Positions 1 through 7,632 are shown, numbered from the stretch's first letter. The stretch is DNA of 33,349 nt from DASRCB01 sp035653295 (GCA_035653295.1 DASRCB010000352.1:1-33349); one strand, 5' to 3'. The notes: generated by a model from the sequence alone, not told the origin. Program-made: numbers and translations.

Positions 1-912
1 TACCGACGCGCGGGTGCGCGCGAAGATCAACAACGTATCCAGTTTGCCGGGCCGGTCCCAGACGGCCATGGCGTAACGCGCAAAGCCGAAGGTGGCCTGA
101 TCGAAGCGATAAGCCGGAGGCGGTATCGCCGGTTCGCGCACCCTCCCCTGGTCGAATTCGTAGTGCTCCTTATCGATGGTGACTTCGTTGCGGTTTTTCG
201 AGCGGGCCCGGCTCTCCTCGAGCACACGGGGCGAAAGACGAACCACAAGCCCCGGCACTGTAGTGCTGGCGTATGCCTCGGGCACCGGAGTCAAAGCCGT
301 CACTTCGGTGTCGCCGCGCATCACGTGCGCCCATAGATTGAGCGTTCCGTCGCGGAGCAGGACACATGCCACATCGCCCCACCCGGGTGGAGGAAAGGTG
401 GCCGGCGCCCCCGGTGGGTACGTGAGCAACTGCCCGGGCGACCGTGCTGTCACCCGCAGATCGGGGAAGTGCGTGGCCAGCGTCCCCCCGAGCCCGTTAA
501 GCGTGGCCGCTCTTTGGGCGGGCGCCGCCTGCGCGACCGCCTGGGCCGTCAAACGAAGCGCGGCGACGTTTCGATCCACTTCAGCAGTGGCGAAGTAAGT
601 GGCGATCTGGCCCGCCAGCAAACCGAAACCGATCACGCCGAACGTGAAGACCAGCAGCACGGGCACCACGGCGATGAACAAATACGTCACCAGCAGCCGG
701 TTGCGCAGCCGCCAGATGGCTTTGCGAATCCCCATCCGCACGTAGCGCAGCACGAGCAGGAACCCGCAGACATACAGCGCCGCCTTTACGAGGAAGGTGG
801 TGACGCCGCCCGGGTTGGCAATTTCCAGAACGATCGACAACACCAGCAGGACGACGAAGCAGATCACCAGCTTGCCTGCTTTGCGCAAGATCCTGCGGAA
901 GCGGTCGAGCAT
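1..912 (-). CDS. Membrane-anchored sensor/signalling protein, N-terminal part (runs off window)
   Basis: The reading frame is open for 304 codons from an ATG at 912-910 to the window edge, so only the N-terminal part is seen. It shows three hydrophobic stretches (about residues 15-31, 39-57 and 72-104), a short basic cytoplasmic loop between the second and third (RKAIWRLRNR, about 63-72), and then about 200 residues that look extracytoplasmic. This layout resembles acidobacterial membrane PP2C/SpoIIE-type phosphatases and some sensor kinases; that is inferred from architecture, because the output domain lies outside the window. The start is 3 bases after the stop of the LOG-family gene, so it is probably co-transcribed with lpxD and that gene. 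I am confident that it is coding (no stops, membrane-protein composition) and unsure of its function. Confidence 0.72.
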   Translation of the reverse strand, partial: MLDRFRRILRKAGKLVICFVVLLVLSIVLEIANPGGVTTFLVKAALYVCGFLLVLRYVRMGIRKAIWRLRNRLLVTYLFIAVVPVLLVFTFGVIGFGLLAGQIATYFATAEVDRNVAALRLTAQAVAQAAPAQRAATLNGLGGTLATHFPDLRVTARSPGQLLTYPPGAPATFPPPGWGDVACVLLRDGTLNLWAHVMRGDTEVTALTPVPEAYASTTVPGLVVRLSPRVLEESRARSKNRNEVTIDKEHYEFDQGRVREPAIPPPAYRFDQATFGFARYAMAVWDRPGKLDTLLIFARTRASV

Positions 913-915
913 CGG

Positions 916-1716
916 TCACACTCGGGATTTCGCGATTTCAGGCGCCGGAGCCGCCTCGGCCGCGGCAGGCTCCTTTTGCAGGTAGTAGCGGGTCAGCTTA
1001 TCCCGCAGGATCTCGAACGCGGCGGCCGGATCGTCAGCGCGGTCCACCAGCTTCAGGTCCTCGGGACTGATGGTGCCGTGCTTCACCATGGCCTCGAAGT
1101 TCACCACTTCATTCCAGTATTCCGACCCGTACAGCAGAATGACGATCTTCTTCTCCAGCTTGCGTGTCTGGACCAGAGTCAGAATCTCGAACAGCTCGTC
1201 CATGGTGCCGAAGCCGCCGGGGAAAATCACCAGCGCTTTCGCCAGATACGCAAACCAGAATTTGCGCATAAAAAAATAATGAAATTCGAACGAAAGCTCG
1301 GGGGTGATGTACGGGTTCGGACGCTGTTCGAAGGGAAGCCCGATATTCAGGCCGATTGTTTTTCCGCCCGCTTCCGAGGCCCCGCGGTTGGCCGCCTCCA
1401 TAACGCCAGGCCCGCCGCCGGAGCAGATGACGAAGCGGCAGGCCGCGTTCTGAAGATGGTCCGACCAGTCCGTGAGCATGCGCGCCAGCGTGCGCGCGTC
1501 CTCGTAATACCGGCCCATCGAGCCGCTTTCGGTAATTCGCGCCGAGCCGAAAAAGACAATCGTGTCGCGGATCTTCTCGTCCCGGAAATGCGAGAGCGGC
1601 TCGAGGTATTCGGAGAGAATGCGCAGCGAACGCCCGTCCGGGCTGTCCAGGAACGACTCGTTCTTGTAAGCAACCGGACGACGCCCGTTGTTCTCAGGGT
1701 TGACGCTCTTCGGCAT
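916..1716 (-). CDS. LOG-family Rossmann-fold protein (TIGR00730-like, possible nucleotide 5'-monophosphate phosphoribohydrolase)
   Basis: This 266-residue protein carries the two hallmark motifs of the LOG/lysine-decarboxylase-like family: SGGGPGVMEAANRG (about 99-112) and PGGFGTMDELFE (about 166-177). In characterised members these bind the phosphate and ribose of a nucleoside monophosphate, and the enzymes release a free base plus ribose 5-phosphate; some make cytokinins. The substrate here cannot be read from sequence. It is longer than the minimal ~190-residue LOG proteins because of about 50 N-terminal residues and a short Ala/Glu/Pro-rich C-terminal tail. The start at 1716 overlaps the end of lpxD by 23 bases with no clear Shine-Dalgarno sequence, which points to translational coupling. 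It is expected to be soluble and cytoplasmic. Confidence 0.9.
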   Translation of the reverse strand: MPKSVNPENNGRRPVAYKNESFLDSPDGRSLRILSEYLEPLSHFRDEKIRDTIVFFGSARITESGSMGRYYEDARTLARMLTDWSDHLQNAACRFVICSGGGPGVMEAANRGASEAGGKTIGLNIGLPFEQRPNPYITPELSFEFHYFFMRKFWFAYLAKALVIFPGGFGTMDELFEILTLVQTRKLEKKIVILLYGSEYWNEVVNFEAMVKHGTISPEDLKLVDRADDPAAAFEILRDKLTRYYLQKEPAAAEAAPAPEIAKSRV

Positions 1717-2749
1717 TCGGGGATGACCGCCCGGCCTGCTCCAGTTCCTCCAGCCGTCGCTCCAATTGTCTCATTCTCCTCAGCAACTCCGGCAGCTTCG
1801 GGAATGCAGTCACGGCGCGCAGCCACTCGCGCGCCTCGAACGCAGGCGACCCGGACATGACCGCGCCCGCGGGCACGTCGCCGCCGATTCCCGACTGGGC
1901 ATACACCACGGCGTTGTCATGAATCGTGAGGTGCCCGGAGATGCCCACCTGACCAGCGAGAAGGACATTCTTCTCCAGCACCGAACTGCCCGCCAGACCG
2001 GTTTGCGCGCAGATAATGTTGTCCTCGCCCACAACACACGCGTGCCCGATCTGCACCAGGCTGTCGATTTTCGCCCCGCGCTTCACCCGCGTCTCGCCCA
2101 CGGTTGCGCGATCGATTGAGGTGAGCGACTGAACCTCCACGTCATCTTCAATGACCGCCGGGCCCGACTGCACGATCTTGTAGTGTGTGCCCTCGGCGGT
2201 CTTCGCGAACCCGAATCCGTCGCCGCCGATCACTACCCCGTTGCCGAGCGTGACGCGGTGGCCGATCCGGCAGTGCTCGCGCACTGTGACGTGGGCGTGC
2301 GCGAAAAAATCATCCCCGATCTCGGCTCCTTCGTAGATGACCACATGCGAATGCAGGACCGCATTGCGGCCGACGGCCACGTTGTCGCCGATCACGCAAT
2401 ATGGGCCGATCGAGGCATCATCACCAATGCGCGCGGTGGACGCAATCACGGCCGTCGGATGAATGCCCGGCCTGGGACGTGGAGCCTGGTAGAAGAGCGC
2501 AAGCGCGCGGGCGAAGTCGAGGTATGGGTTCCTGGAGACGACGGTCGCGAGGGCATGATCCCGCACCGGCTCCGATGCGATAATCGCGCCCGCCTGGGTC
2601 TGCTTCACCCGGGGCGCGTATTTCGGATTCGCCAGAAAAGTGACCTCATGCGGCCCGGCGTACTCCATCCCCGCAACCCCGGTGATCTCCAGTTCCCCAT
2701 CCCCGGCCAGTTCGCAGCCCAGCTGCGCGGCCAGCGCTCCAAGCTTCAT
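1694..2749 (-). CDS. lpxD: UDP-3-O-acylglucosamine N-acyltransferase LpxD
   Basis: LpxD adds the second hydroxyacyl chain to UDP-3-O-acylglucosamine using acyl-ACP, the third step of lipid A synthesis, in the cytoplasm. The 351-residue product has the N-terminal uridine-binding domain (MKLGALAAQLG at the start), then about 25 hexapeptide turns of a left-handed beta helix (about 97-300), and ends in a short charged coiled-coil-like helix (about 315-335). The expected catalytic histidine lies in VQIGHACVVGEDN (His236), the equivalent of E. coli His239. I chose the ATG at 2749 because family homology begins exactly there. The same frame stays open to 2878, but the extra 43 residues translate a REP repeat. 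Unlike in many proteobacteria, no fabZ or lpxA is adjacent. It leads a three-gene operon. Confidence 0.96.
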   Translation of the reverse strand: MKLGALAAQLGCELAGDGELEITGVAGMEYAGPHEVTFLANPKYAPRVKQTQAGAIIASEPVRDHALATVVSRNPYLDFARALALFYQAPRPRPGIHPTAVIASTARIGDDASIGPYCVIGDNVAVGRNAVLHSHVVIYEGAEIGDDFFAHAHVTVREHCRIGHRVTLGNGVVIGGDGFGFAKTAEGTHYKIVQSGPAVIEDDVEVQSLTSIDRATVGETRVKRGAKIDSLVQIGHACVVGEDNIICAQTGLAGSSVLEKNVLLAGQVGISGHLTIHDNAVVYAQSGIGGDVPAGAVMSGSPAFEAREWLRAVTAFPKLPELLRRMRQLERRLEELEQAGRSSPNAEERQP

Positions 2750-2770
2750 ATCAGGATGATACGCAACCGG

Positions 2771-2813
2771 GTGGGGCAGGTCTCCAGACCTGCGGCGGGC
2801 GTCCACGCCCGCC
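2771..2813 (+). repeat. REP-like double hairpin, copy A
   Basis: Two perfect stem-loops lie side by side. Hairpin 1 has 8-bp arms GCAGGTCT/AGACCTGC with loop CC (2776-2793). Hairpin 2 has 8-bp arms GGCGGGCG/CGCCCGCC with loop TCCA (2794-2813). A GTGG tetranucleotide (2771-2774) precedes hairpin 1, where classical REP elements carry their GTAG-type tag. It lies in the gap upstream of lpxD and downstream of the RAYT gene, and is matched in inverted orientation by copy B. Confidence 0.85.
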
Positions 2814-2828
2814 TTTTCGGCAGCGATC

Positions 2829-3371
2829 CTAACCTCGAATCGAGGCGACACTCGACCAGCGGAATTCCTCGGCCGCACGAACGAGACCGGCCTTCACAGG
2901 GTTCTCCGCGATATAGTTCGCCGTCAGGTGGAACTCTCTCGGCGACCTCACAACGTGATCGTAAGTCTCATCTTGCCAGAACGGCTTTCCGGCACGAAAG
3001 AGGATGGCATTCGCCTGCCGTGCCGTAAAACCCTTGAGCCGCCGCATGAACCGTGACGGCAGGGTTCGAGGAGTAATCAGCATGTGAACATGATTTGGCA
3101 TGATTACCCATGCATGCAGATCGTAGTCAGTAACACCGCAATGGTAAATCGAATCACGGACGAGAACCGCTATTCTTGCTTCCGCCAACCACCTCGGCCC
3201 GGATTGCGACGCATCCAGCAGTCGGTCCATTACGACAAACGCCTCGCCGCTGTTAATCGCGCCGGCGGGGAACCGCCGGCTAACCGGCAGGCTACCCGCC
3301 AGATGGAAGGTTACGAACAGCGTCTGTCCAGGACTGTAGATATGGGGCAGTCTTCGCCGCGTAACACCCAT
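2829..3371 (-). CDS. REP-associated tyrosine transposase (RAYT), Y1_Tnp domain
   Basis: The 180-residue protein has the IS200-like fold signature. The HUH metal-binding motif is in MPNHVHMLI (His94-Val95-His96). The probable nucleophile is Tyr137 in FWQDETYDHVVR, followed by the family's usual YIAENPVKAGLV (about 153-164). Such enzymes cut and join single-stranded DNA at REP hairpins through a 5'-phosphotyrosine link. The key residues are intact and there is no frameshift, so it may be active. A GC-rich palindrome lies inside the reading frame (3261-3288, residues about 28-37), where it encodes LPVSRRFPAG. The gene is flanked by inverted REP copies and is not obviously in an operon with lpxD. 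Confidence 0.92.
   Translation of the reverse strand: MGVTRRRLPHIYSPGQTLFVTFHLAGSLPVSRRFPAGAINSGEAFVVMDRLLDASQSGPRWLAEARIAVLVRDSIYHCGVTDYDLHAWVIMPNHVHMLITPRTLPSRFMRRLKGFTARQANAILFRAGKPFWQDETYDHVVRSPREFHLTANYIAENPVKAGLVRAAEEFRWSSVASIRG
3261..3288 (+). repeat. Palindromes inside the RAYT coding sequence
   Basis: 3261-3280 is a perfect hairpin with 8-bp arms GCCGGCGG/CCGCCGGC and loop GGAA. It overlaps a second one at 3275-3288 (GCCGG/CCGGC, loop CTAA). They lie within the transposase reading frame and keep it open. Confidence 0.7.
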
Positions 3372-3437
3372 GGCCTGGTAGTGGCTCCTGCGCGGAGATG
3401 TTCTCAGCCAGCAAGGCCGGCGTCAACGCTCGCCCGA

Positions 3438-3480
3438 GGCCGCCGTGGACGCCGGCCGCAAGTCAGGAGACCTGCCCCAC
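3438..3480 (-). repeat. REP-like double hairpin, copy B (inverted relative to copy A)
   Basis: The reverse complement aligns to copy A without gaps, with 5 differences in 43 bases. The GTGGGGCAGGTCTCC end is identical, but the differences break some stem pairs in both hairpins, so this looks like a decayed copy. It sits between the RAYT start and the end of the YHS-like gene. Confidence 0.75.
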
Positions 3481-3485
3481 AAGCG

Positions 3486-3770
3486 TCAGTGCTTCGCCGC
3501 CAGCAGATACTTATCCCGGCACTCCGCCGAACAGAAGTGGACCGTGTTGCGGCCCTCCACGTGTTTCACCGAGCTGGACTCCGCAACAAATGTCCCGCAT
3601 ACCGGGTCCCGCTTCAGCTCGCCCGTGAGAGGAACCTGCTGCCGCGGGCTCTGCCGCTCCTGCGGACCCTGCACGAACATGCTGAAGGCTCGTCCCAGTA
3701 CGGCAAGTACACTCCGCAGCACTGAAATCAGCACCACCGTGAGCAACAGATACAGGATCAGCCGAAACAT
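3486..3770 (-). CDS. Small membrane-anchored YHS-like (DPVCGT) protein
   Basis: The 94-residue protein has one N-terminal hydrophobic helix (about 3-27). A linker follows, then a compact C-terminal motif with DPVCGT (55-60), HFCSAECRDKY (78-88) and cysteines at 58, 80 and 84. This spacing matches YHS/TRASH-type domains, which bind metal or act as small metal-linked modules; the metal and the role here are unknown. The orientation implies a membrane-tethered domain. It is on the opposite strand from, and divergent to, the padR/permease pair, with about 70 bases between the two starts. No clear partner gene is nearby. Confidence 0.8.
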   Translation of the reverse strand: MFRLILYLLLTVVLISVLRSVLAVLGRAFSMFVQGPQERQSPRQQVPLTGELKRDPVCGTFVAESSSVKHVEGRNTVHFCSAECRDKYLLAAKH

Positions 3771-3830
3771 CTTTGGGCTGCTTTCATTCTACGCCTCACA
3801 TTTTCGGGAACTCTCTCCTGCATCTTGACG

Positions 3831-3843
3831 TAGACTATCTATG
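3831..3843 (+). promoter_or_regulatory. Candidate PadR operator / leaderless start element upstream of padR copy 1
   Basis: TAGA-CTA-TCTA is a short palindrome that abuts the GTG start at 3843. There is no Shine-Dalgarno sequence. The 12-mer AGACTATCTATG (3832-3843) matches AGACCGTCTATG at the start of the second padR (26101-26112) in 10 of 12 positions. PadR proteins usually bind palindromes at their own promoter, so an operator is inferred. Confidence 0.4.
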
Positions 3844-4184
3844 TGACGGGACAGAACGGCCGCGAGGACATTCCGCCGGGCACGCTGGACATGCTGATTC
3901 TAAAGACTCTGGCGCGCGGCGGCGAGATGCACGGCTTCGAGATCGCCAGTTCCATCCAGCAGATCTCCGAGGACGTCCTCCAGGTCGAGGAAGGCTCCCT
4001 GTACCCCGCGCTCCAGCGCATGCTCCTCAGGGGCTGGATCGCCGGCGAGTGGGGCCGGACGAGCGAGAACCGCCGCGCCCGCTATTACCAGCTGACCCGC
4101 GCTGGGCGGAAGCAACTGGAGCACGAGCTCCTTCGATACCAGCGTGTCTCGACGGCCATCGCCCGCATCCTGGAGCCGGCATGA
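3843..4184 (+). CDS. PadR-family transcriptional regulator (copy 1)
   Basis: This 113-residue winged-helix protein has the family core: PPGTLDMLILKTL, HGFEIASSIQQIS (recognition region) and VEEGSLYPALQRM, then a C-terminal helix for dimerisation. PadR proteins are usually repressors of the neighbouring transporter gene, released by small molecules or envelope stress. The start is GTG at 3843; the ATG two bases earlier is followed at once by a stop. The stop overlaps the permease ATG (ATGA), so the two are translationally coupled. It is about 60% identical by eye to the second PadR at 26110. Confidence 0.92.
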   Translation: MTGQNGREDIPPGTLDMLILKTLARGGEMHGFEIASSIQQISEDVLQVEEGSLYPALQRMLLRGWIAGEWGRTSENRRARYYQLTRAGRKQLEHELLRYQRVSTAIARILEPA

Positions 4185-6835
4185 GCCCCGGTGAACTGTG
4201 GCGAAGGCTGCGCTTTCTCCGTAAGCGCGACCGCATGACCGAAGACTTGGATGAGGAGATGCGCCTTCACGCCGAGCTGCGGGCCCGGCAGTTGCGCGAG
4301 CAGGGAGCTGAAGCCGAAGAGGCGAATTACGCCGCGCGCCGGAAGTTCGGGAATCGGACGCTGCTGAAGGAGGCAAGTCGCGATATGTGGAGCTTTGCTT
4401 CTCTGGATACGCTGTGGCGCGAACTGAAACTGGCCGCGCGCACGCTGCGCCGCAGCCCTGGATTCACCATTACCGCGCTGCTCACCCTGGCGCTCGGGAT
4501 CGGAGCCAATACGGCGGTGTTCAGTGTCGTCGATGCCGCCCTGTTGCGGCCCCTGCCGTACCCCGCCGCCGACCGTCTGGGCCAGGCTGTCATCGATTTC
4601 AAAACCCCAACTGAGCAGGGCACGTTCAGCGATCTGGACGGCCGCACGTGGGAGTTACTGCGCGATCACGCCGACGCCATCGACCCCGCCGTGTACTCCG
4701 ACATGACCACCGAGGCCAACTTCGCCGCCGCCGGTCACGTCGGCTATGTGCGCCAGCAGCGCGTGTGCGCCGGTTATTTCCGTGTGCTGGGAGTCCGCCC
4801 CGCGCTGGGCCGCGAGTTCACGCGATCCGAAGATACCGAAAATGGACCGCCCGTCGCCATCCTGAGCTACGGATTCTGGCGCAATGTTCTCCAGGCCGAC
4901 CGCTCGATATTCGACAAGCCGCTGCTGCTGCGCGGACAGCCTTACACCATCATCGGCGTGATGCCGCCCGAGTTGCAGACCAGCGGCGGCGCGGATATTT
5001 GGACCCCACTCCGCCCATCCACCAAAGGCGAGGGCGCGGATAAGAATTACACCATCATCGCCCGCGTGAAGCCGGGCGCGACCTGGCAGAAGGCGGCATC
5101 GCAGGTCGAGGCGCTCGGCGCGCGGCGCCTGAGCGAGGAGCACGATATCCCGCCGAAGTACAAAGTGCGCATTGTCTTTCTACCGCTGCAGAAGATGATG
5201 GCCTCCGACCTGCGTACGCCCATTCTGCTGCTGTGGTCCGCGGTCGGCGTGGTGCTCTTGATCGGCTGCATCAACATCGCTGGTCTGTTGATCGCTCGCG
5301 GGGCGGCCCGCACGCGCGAGATCGGCACGCGCATGGCGCTCGGCGGAGGCCGCGCCCAGGTCGTGCATCAGCTTCTTGTGGAGAGCCTCCTGCTGGCCCT
5401 CGCCGCCGGTGTCGCCGGACTCGCCGTCGGCTGGATCGGGCTGGCGGCCATCCGCTCGGTCGCCAAAGAGAGCCTCGGCTTGTGGCAGGCCATCGCGCTC
5501 GATCGCTGCGTTCTGCTCGCATCGGGCGCTGTGACCCTGCTCACCACCGTCCTGTTCGGAGTCTGGCCGGCGTTGCGCGCCAGCCGCATCGACATTCGCG
5601 CGGCGCTGGTCGAAGCCGGTACGCGAGGCGTTGCGGGCCTGCGTACCGTATGGCCGCGGCGGCTGCTGATCGTCGGCGAAGTCGCGCTCGGAGTGATGCT
5701 GTTGGCTGCCGCGGGCCTGGTGGTGCGCTCCTTCCTTTACCTGCGAAATCAGCCGCTCGGTTTCGATCCGGCGAACGTGACCGCCGCCACCCTGCCTCTT
5801 CAGGATGCACGCTACCAGACCAGCGCAAAAATCAATCGCCTTTTCGAGGATACTCTGGCGCGTATCCGCGCCCTTCCTGGTGTGGAGAGCGCCGCCGCGG
5901 GAATGTGCCTCCCCTACGAACGAGGGCTGAACACGATGGCCTCCGTTCCGGGCCGCGATGGCCAGGACACGGTACTGACTTTCGTCACCCCCGATTATTT
6001 CCGCGCGCTGCGCATTCCCATTTTGCGCGGCCGGCCATTCACCGCTCACGATGATATGCATTCGCCGCGTGTCGGGGTGGTGAACGCGTTTTTCGCAAAG
6101 AAGTTTTTCTCGGGCGCGGATCCCGTCGGCCGCACGATCGCGAACGGCGGCAGCCCCATGCAAATTGTCGGCCTCGTCCCCGACATCCCCCTGAAAGGCA
6201 GCCTTGGAGGCTACGCCCCGGTCACACCCATCCCCGTGATCTTCGTCCCCGCCGCCCAAACGCCGGATGATCTGTTCCAGCTTGTCGACGCCTGGTTCAC
6301 GCCCAGTTTCGTGGTGCGCAGCAGCGCGCCGCCCCGCGACATTATCGCCGGCATGCAGAAAGCCATCGCTACCGTCGATCCCCTGCTGCCCTTCTCCGGC
6401 TTCCACGGCATCATGGATATTCGTTCCGACACACTCGCGCAGCAGCGCTTTCAGGCGGCCGTGATGGCCATCATGGCCGGCCTCGCCCTGCTGCTCGCGG
6501 CCATCGGCATCTACGGCCTGATCGCACAGACGGTAGTGGAGCGGACCCGCGAAATCGGTATCCGTATTGCGCTCGGCGCTACGCTGCGGCAGGCCATCCG
6601 CTCTGTTGCGGCTCCCGGCATCGTGCTGGCCACCGCGGGCGCGATCCTGGGTTTGCTCGCCGCCTTCAGCGTGGCTCCAGCCCTGAGGCACATCATCTGG
6701 GGTGTCCGCGCCACCGACCCTGAAACGTTTGCGGGCACGGCTGCAATTTTGCTGGCGGTCGCCGCTGCGGCAAGTTTGATCCCCGCCCTGCGAATTGTAC
6801 GGCTGAATCCGGCAGAGACCCTGCGCGATGAATAG
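4181..6835 (+). CDS. MacB/FtsX-like orphan ABC permease (ADOP family, copy 1)
   Basis: The 884-residue inner-membrane protein begins with the acidobacterial orphan-permease cap: a charged cytoplasmic helix region (about 1-90) containing DLDEEMRLH and ARRKFGN. The first membrane helix follows (about 95-117, LTLALGIGANTAVFSVV), then a periplasmic MacB-core domain, three central helices with an FtsX-type block, a second periplasmic domain, and a final FtsX-type block ending in RIVRLNPAETLRDE. The duplicated core lets one chain act like a MacB dimer. No ATPase gene is adjacent, so it must use an ATPase from elsewhere or work as a sensor. The ATG at 4181 overlaps the padR stop. The family is known; the substrate is not. 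Confidence 0.93.
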   Translation: MSPGELWRRLRFLRKRDRMTEDLDEEMRLHAELRARQLREQGAEAEEANYAARRKFGNRTLLKEASRDMWSFASLDTLWRELKLAARTLRRSPGFTITALLTLALGIGANTAVFSVVDAALLRPLPYPAADRLGQAVIDFKTPTEQGTFSDLDGRTWELLRDHADAIDPAVYSDMTTEANFAAAGHVGYVRQQRVCAGYFRVLGVRPALGREFTRSEDTENGPPVAILSYGFWRNVLQADRSIFDKPLLLRGQPYTIIGVMPPELQTSGGADIWTPLRPSTKGEGADKNYTIIARVKPGATWQKAASQVEALGARRLSEEHDIPPKYKVRIVFLPLQKMMASDLRTPILLLWSAVGVVLLIGCINIAGLLIARGAARTREIGTRMALGGGRAQVVHQLLVESLLLALAAGVAGLAVGWIGLAAIRSVAKESLGLWQAIALDRCVLLASGAVTLLTTVLFGVWPALRASRIDIRAALVEAGTRGVAGLRTVWPRRLLIVGEVALGVMLLAAAGLVVRSFLYLRNQPLGFDPANVTAATLPLQDARYQTSAKINRLFEDTLARIRALPGVESAAAGMCLPYERGLNTMASVPGRDGQDTVLTFVTPDYFRALRIPILRGRPFTAHDDMHSPRVGVVNAFFAKKFFSGADPVGRTIANGGSPMQIVGLVPDIPLKGSLGGYAPVTPIPVIFVPAAQTPDDLFQLVDAWFTPSFVVRSSAPPRDIIAGMQKAIATVDPLLPFSGFHGIMDIRSDTLAQQRFQAAVMAIMAGLALLLAAIGIYGLIAQTVVERTREIGIRIALGATLRQAIRSVAAPGIVLATAGAILGLLAAFSVAPALRHIIWGVRATDPETFAGTAAILLAVAAAASLIPALRIVRLNPAETLRDE

Positions 6836-6838
6836 AGA

Positions 6839-7024
6839 CTACGCCGGCTGCGGCGTATAGGTGAGCATCGCCCGGCGGGCTTCCTGTTTTTGCACCCACT
6901 TGCGCCGGACTTCTTCCATGCTCATGAGCCGTGGGTTTTCGGAGCTCTGCTCCCCGCGGGTCGAGGGCCTCAATTCCGTCACGGTGTTTGGCCGCGGCAC
7001 GCTGCGTAGCACGATAAGATCCAT
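6839..7024 (-). CDS. Possible small protein, 61 residues
   Basis: This short frame in the 329-base gap between permease 1 and the secreted protein has a plausible GGAG ribosome site 7 bases before its ATG. The product is charged, with a helix-forming segment MSMEEVRRKWVQKQEARR (about 34-51), no signal peptide and no known domain. The rest of this gap shows nothing else I can support. In GC-rich DNA a frame of this size can occur by chance, so the ribosome site is the main argument. Confidence 0.4.
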   Translation of the reverse strand: MDLIVLRSVPRPNTVTELRPSTRGEQSSENPRLMSMEEVRRKWVQKQEARRAMLTYTPQPA

Positions 7025-7164
7025 AACACTGCTCCAGCCGCCCGGAGGGGTGCGGCGGGCCTCTTAATGCAATCGCCAGTCCACAGGCCCTCACCGTTTC
7101 GTTTCAACCGTTTACACCCGAGCGCCCCCTGGAAAATCTGACCAGCCCGGAAAATTATGCATTC

Positions 7165-7632
7165 TTAATAACCGGCCCGCCGGAACACGAGCGTGCTGGT
7201 CTGCCCATCAGGCGTATCCACCACCAAAACCATCTGGTCGCCCTCCGGAGAAAGCCGGTACTTCTCGACCGTGAGCTGATCGTTCATCTTCGTCTTCACT
7301 TCGAGCGTGTCGCCGTGCCACTCGGCTTTCGTTTTCATGTTCTTCCCCTGATGGATCGTGGAACCTTCGTGGCCGTCGGTTGTGAAGCTGAATTCCATCC
7401 CGGAATTGGGCCCGTCAATGAACAAATGCCGGGAAATGAACAGCTGACCATGACGCTGCTCGATCTTGATGTCGCCGGTTTGCGTAGCCGGCTGGCCGTG
7501 ATACGTGCTCTGCGCCGGAATCAGCGTCCAGTTCCCACTGAGATTGGGATGCGCGGACGCAGGCACAGCAGCGGCGCACAGCAGGGCCGCCGCGGCAACG
7601 CACAGAAATGAGCTATGGTTCTTCCTCGTCAT
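7165..7632 (-). CDS. Small secreted lipocalin-like protein (NLSGNW type)
   Basis: The 155-residue protein starts with a clear signal peptide (MTRKNHSSFL..., cleavage expected after ASA at 27). The mature part begins HPNLSGNWTL. The pattern NLSGNWTLIPAQSTYHG is common in secreted acidobacterial proteins of unknown function. The remainder is rich in alternating polar/hydrophobic strands (KIEQRHGQLFISRHL, AEWHGDTLEVKTKM, DQMVLVVDTPDG), consistent with a beta-barrel or lipocalin-like fold that could bind a small hydrophobic ligand. That fold is inferred. It is divergent from the 7684 gene with about 50 bases between the starts. There are no cysteines after the signal peptide. Confidence 0.82.
   Translation of the reverse strand: MTRKNHSSFLCVAAAALLCAAAVPASAHPNLSGNWTLIPAQSTYHGQPATQTGDIKIEQRHGQLFISRHLFIDGPNSGMEFSFTTDGHEGSTIHQGKNMKTKAEWHGDTLEVKTKMNDQLTVEKYRLSPEGDQMVLVVDTPDGQTSTLVFRRAGY

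Larger units (their letters stand above)
2771..3480. mobile_element. REP-bounded RAYT unit
   Basis: A Y1-type transposase gene sits between two inverted copies of the same 43-bp double-hairpin repeat (38 of 43 bases identical when copy B is reverse-complemented). RAYT proteins are domesticated IS200/IS605-type HUH nucleases associated with REP/BIME repeats in many genomes. I read this as the local source unit for the REP copies elsewhere in the window. Whether it still moves cannot be told from sequence. Confidence 0.75.

Noticed and set aside
2750..2878. Extension of LpxD by 43 residues upstream of 2749
   Set aside because: The extra residues translate REP copy A and the end of the RAYT gene, and family homology starts at the ATG at 2749.
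5180..6691. Open frame of ~500 codons antisense to the first permease
   Set aside because: High GC content leaves antisense frames open. Its translation is rich in Gly/Gln/Asp/Arg/His without domains, and the sense strand has clear family motifs.
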